From JBBRGG01 sp038240875 (GTDB lineage Bacteria > Planctomycetota > Phycisphaerae > Phycisphaerales > UBA1924), in NCBI GenBank assembly GCA_038240875.1, contig JBBRGG010000191.1, positions 1-6,935 of the forward strand: a stretch of DNA of 6,935 bases, read 5' to 3'. The position numbers and the translations under genes were made by a program. This document shows positions 4,699 to 6,935 of this stretch, one piece after another. Position 1 is the stretch's first letter, and every line of letters begins with the position of its first letter. The notes beneath the pieces are model-generated. The model saw only the letters and a list, made by a program, of their open reading frames with translations, ran no database searches and was not told where the DNA came from.

Positions 4699-6609
4699 TC
4701 AGCAGCCAGCCTCGAACCGGATGAAGAAGATAGCGATGTCGCCGCCGGTGATGCCACCATCTTGATCGACGTCGGCGGTGCTGTCGCCTTGTTCAAAGGC
4801 GGTGAAGAATGCGGCGATATCGCTGCCGGTGATACCACCATCTTGGTCAAAGTCGCCGACGCAAGGCTCAACGAGGTCGATCGAAATGAAATCGATCTCG
4901 GCGGGCGCGCTCTTGCCATGAAGGACCCACTGGTCATACGCGATCTGGCCAGCGTTATTGGTGGTGTTCTCATCGCGCAAGAACTCGATGTATTCCTTGC
5001 TCGTGGTCTGATACAACACGCGGACTTCGGCACGCACAGCCTCTTCGGGCGTTGGATATTGCGTGTCGTCCCAGTACTGGCCATCTTCATAGGAATAGCC
5101 GACGTGATCGATGTCCGCCGATTCATAAGCTGCGTTGGTGAAGCCGCGTGGCGGGATGCGATTATCCTTGTAGAACATGTGGTTAATCGCGAGGTGGAAG
5201 GATTCGCCGACGGGCTTACCGGTGTATGCGGCGACTGCGGCGTCGATGCCCATCTTGGCTTCGTAGACTTTCGTGCCCACGGCGTTGAGTTCTGCGGTCG
5301 TGTCGTTGTACGCGCCGCTTTCGGAAACTAGGTCGCCATTGGTGTTGAAGAATCGCACGTTGACCCACACGCGACGGCCTTCGGGGTATCCCGTAGGCAG
5401 CTTGTGGCCGGTCTGGTTGATGATGCGAGCAGTGAGAGTGCCGCCGGCGTACGCTAGCTCAAGATCAGACGCGTTCTTGAGGTTTTGCGTGGTGCGGGCG
5501 AGTGATGCGTTAACGGAGTCTTCGGTGAGGTTGGTTTCGGAATCAGGATAGAGGCTCTGCACCGCGCGGAGGACCCACGTGTTCGCACCGAGAAAGTGGT
5601 GCTGGGGAAGGTCGCTGCGGACAGGCGGTTCAAAGTTGGGATCGCAGCCTTGGCCTGTAGTCTTGGGCATGTGACAGTCTTGGCAACTGCTGACCAGCGG
5701 GTTGTTGCCACCAAAGCGGCCGCCCATGTCAATTGGGCCTTCGGCGAAACTGGAAAGAAGCCACTCGGTATACGTGCGCTGCTCGCCTGGCATGTCGAAG
5801 GTGTTGTTGGTTGGGTGTGGCTGGTTGAGGGCGTTGAGGGAGTAGTCGCCTTGAGGAGTTTTGGAGTAGACCGGATTGGCGACTTCATGGCAGGTCGCGC
5901 ACATCTGGCTCTCGCGGTGGAAGGGCGAGTGAAGCCATTGGTGTGGCGCGAAGTTGAGAACAAAGGGGCCGCGACGGCGGTCCAGCGGATCGATCACGAA
6001 GTTGCCATTGTGCGGGTGTGGACCGGTGGGAATGGTGAGAGCGTCCAAGATTCCCAGATCAACCGAAGGGCTTACGCCAGCTTCGTACACAGGATCGACC
6101 ATGCGATGGCAGATCGAGCACGAGACGCCTTCAAAGTCGGTCTCGATAAGTGAGCCGCCCGTGGGGTCGCTGCTGCGGCCATTCATCCAACCCATGGGCA
6201 CGTGGCACCGCAAGCAAAATTCGCCAGCGTTCGCCGCGTCTTGATTGGCAACCGCAAGAGCGGCATGGAAGACCGGATCACGAGCGGATTGGCCCATCAA
6301 GCTGGCGGCCCACGCCGTAAATGGTTCTCTTTCGGCGTCGTAATAGGCGTGACAATTGGAGCAGTTGGTGGCGGAGAAGAGAGGGCGAGTGAGCGTGAGA
6401 GGTTGCGAGCCGCCCATTTTGAAATCCAGAAGCGTCGTGGGAATCTGGATGTCCGCAACCGCGAGCGCGACAGCGAGCCCACACACTCCAAAGGTGCCAA
6501 GCCAAATAGCTTCTGCGATCGAACGCTTGCGAACACCCCCGCGCGAAGCCGGTCGCACAACCGTCGGCGTTTCTTCGGCGGTCGCGATCTCTTTCGACGT
6601 GTTACGCAT
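4699..6609 (-). CDS. Membrane-anchored pentaheme c-type cytochrome with C-terminal dockerin-like domain
   Basis: The 636-residue product carries five CxxCH heme-binding motifs: CSNCH (83-87), CLRCH (132-136), CSICH (164-168), CATCH (237-241) and CQDCH (309-313). A single hydrophobic segment (about 33-53), preceded by a basic stretch (RGGVRKRS), should act as a signal anchor or long signal peptide, placing the hemes outside the cytoplasm. After the heme region comes a TGHKLPTGYPEGRRVWVNV segment (from about 400), a motif I associate with multiheme cytochrome c family proteins, then a likely beta-rich region. The end (586-636) has two dockerin-like calcium loops and a terminal Gly-Cys. I chose the ATG at 6609 because GGAG lies 7 bases upstream; the ATG at 6627 adds six residues and lacks such a site. 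A role in extracytoplasmic electron transfer is inferred; the electron donor and acceptor are unknown. Its stop is 4 bases from the convergent mnmE stop. Confidence 0.85.
   Translation of the reverse strand: MRNTSKEIATAEETPTVVRPASRGGVRKRSIAEAIWLGTFGVCGLAVALAVADIQIPTTLLDFKMGGSQPLTLTRPLFSATNCSNCHAYYDAEREPFTAWAASLMGQSARDPVFHAALAVANQDAANAGEFCLRCHVPMGWMNGRSSDPTGGSLIETDFEGVSCSICHRMVDPVYEAGVSPSVDLGILDALTIPTGPHPHNGNFVIDPLDRRRGPFVLNFAPHQWLHSPFHRESQMCATCHEVANPVYSKTPQGDYSLNALNQPHPTNNTFDMPGEQRTYTEWLLSSFAEGPIDMGGRFGGNNPLVSSCQDCHMPKTTGQGCDPNFEPPVRSDLPQHHFLGANTWVLRAVQSLYPDSETNLTEDSVNASLARTTQNLKNASDLELAYAGGTLTARIINQTGHKLPTGYPEGRRVWVNVRFFNTNGDLVSESGAYNDTTAELNAVGTKVYEAKMGIDAAVAAYTGKPVGESFHLAINHMFYKDNRIPPRGFTNAAYESADIDHVGYSYEDGQYWDDTQYPTPEEAVRAEVRVLYQTTSKEYIEFLRDENTTNNAGQIAYDQWVLHGKSAPAEIDFISIDLVEPCVGDFDQDGGITGSDIAAFFTAFEQGDSTADVDQDGGITGGDIAIFFIRFEAGC
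4702..4854 (-). repeat. Two tandem dockerin-like calcium-binding units at the C-terminus of the cytochrome
   Basis: The encoded units DFDQDGGITGSDIAAFF and DVDQDGGITGGDIAIFF begin 27 residues (81 bases) apart and are also alike at DNA level (compare 4744-4764 with 4825-4845), so one arose by duplication of the other. Each has the DxDxDG...D spacing of a dockerin-type EF-hand loop (Asp586, 588, 590, 597 and Asp613, 615, 617, 624). A Cys just before the first unit (583) and the final Cys636 could form a disulfide closing the domain. Similar tails ending in GC are frequent on exported proteins of Phycisphaerae; here the tail probably serves for anchoring or sorting rather than in a cellulosome. 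Confidence 0.75.
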
Positions 6610-6616
6610 CGACTGG

Positions 6617-6620
6617 CTCC
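6617..6620 (-). promoter_or_regulatory. Ribosome binding site of the cytochrome gene
   Basis: GGAG on the minus strand lies 7 bases before the ATG at 6609-6607. It is the best Shine-Dalgarno match near any start in the window and decides for this ATG over the one at 6627. Confidence 0.65.
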
Positions 6621-6627
6621 AACACAT

Positions 6628-6935
6628 GCCCGCCTATTTTGGCGAGTGAAATATACGAAATCGGAACTACTTCAATACTTTGTTTATCGTGAGGACATCT
6701 GAACAGCGAGCCTTTGTGCGAAGAAAATGTGAAGGCTGTAGGTTCGAGCACACGCGAGTTGAACGCGAGCATACTGCACGAATCGTGCTTTGAAGCTTTC
6801 AATCGACCAAACCAAGGCGAGGCGATACGAGGAGTTCGTGTCGTATAAATTAGATACATCTAGAGACCCGGTGAAACCGAGCTAGTATTCATAGATTTGC
6901 TCATATGATTATCCGCATGTCGCTATCCTTTGGTG
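6628..6935. other. Upstream region of the cytochrome gene, no convincing gene
   Basis: This AT-richer stretch should hold the promoter of the cytochrome gene (minus strand) and perhaps that of a plus-strand gene beyond the right edge. Minus-strand TTGAAG (6668-6673) and TATATT (6648-6653) are a weak -35/-10-like pair with a spacer of only 14, so no promoter is called. Repeated or symmetric elements are: ACGCGAG twice, 11 bases apart (6752-6758, 6763-6769); the palindrome GCACGA-A-TCGTGC (6776-6788); ATACGA/TCGTAT separated by ten bases (6825-6830, 6841-6846); TAGAT-AC-ATCTA (6851-6862); and CGGT-GAA-ACCG (6869-6879). An ATG at 6905 opens a plus-strand frame running off the end (MIIRMSLSFG), without a ribosome binding site and too short to judge. 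Confidence 0.45.

Noticed and set aside
4762..5331. Long plus-strand reading frames opposite the cytochrome gene
   Set aside because: They are antisense shadows; the minus strand carries five CxxCH motifs and dockerin-like units in one continuous frame.
6602..6859. 85-codon minus-strand reading frame upstream of the cytochrome gene
   Set aside because: It overlaps the cytochrome start region in another frame and has no recognisable motif or hydrophobic pattern.

Overview
The window most likely comes from a member of the Planctomycetota, probably class Phycisphaerae. The best clue is the C-terminus of the cytochrome-like protein at the right end. It carries two tandem dockerin-like calcium-binding units (DFDQDGGITG / DVDQDGGITG, 27 residues apart) and ends in Gly-Cys, a C-terminal tag common on exported proteins of that class. 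Moderately high GC and frequent GTG/TTG starts fit this, but no rRNA or other marker is present, so the assignment is an inference.

Layout, left to right. (1) A nearly complete nuoF (+), the NADH/FMN subunit of respiratory complex I, begins at the left edge; its upstream neighbour is cut off. (2) A gap of about 310 bases holds no convincing gene. It contains a short open frame resembling a membrane helix but lacking a start codon, and a strong hairpin that looks like a terminator between converging genes. (3) Two minus-strand genes follow: a DCC-family thiol-disulfide oxidoreductase-like protein (DUF393), and upstream of it a DUF4126 membrane protein. (4) A short divergent intergenic region with an imperfect direct repeat separates DUF4126 from mnmE (+), the tRNA wobble-uridine modification GTPase. 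This MnmE is divergent: its G domain is interrupted by a low-complexity insertion encoded by a hexanucleotide microsatellite, and its G4 motif is degenerate. (5) Only 4 bases beyond the mnmE stop is the stop of a convergent minus-strand gene for a membrane-anchored protein with five c-type heme motifs and the dockerin-like tail. (6) The last 300 or so bases are an AT-richer region upstream of the cytochrome gene, with small inverted and direct repeats and no convincing gene.

The genes do not form one pathway. NuoF (NADH entry into the respiratory chain) and the multiheme protein (electron transfer outside the cytoplasm) are both redox proteins, but they lie in opposite orientation with unrelated genes between them. 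MnmE is a housekeeping tRNA-modification protein. I see no CRISPR array, transposase, phage gene, tRNA or rRNA. The two features most worth a second look are the microsatellite-driven insertion in MnmE's switch II region and the fusion of an N-terminally anchored pentaheme cytochrome to a dockerin-like tail.
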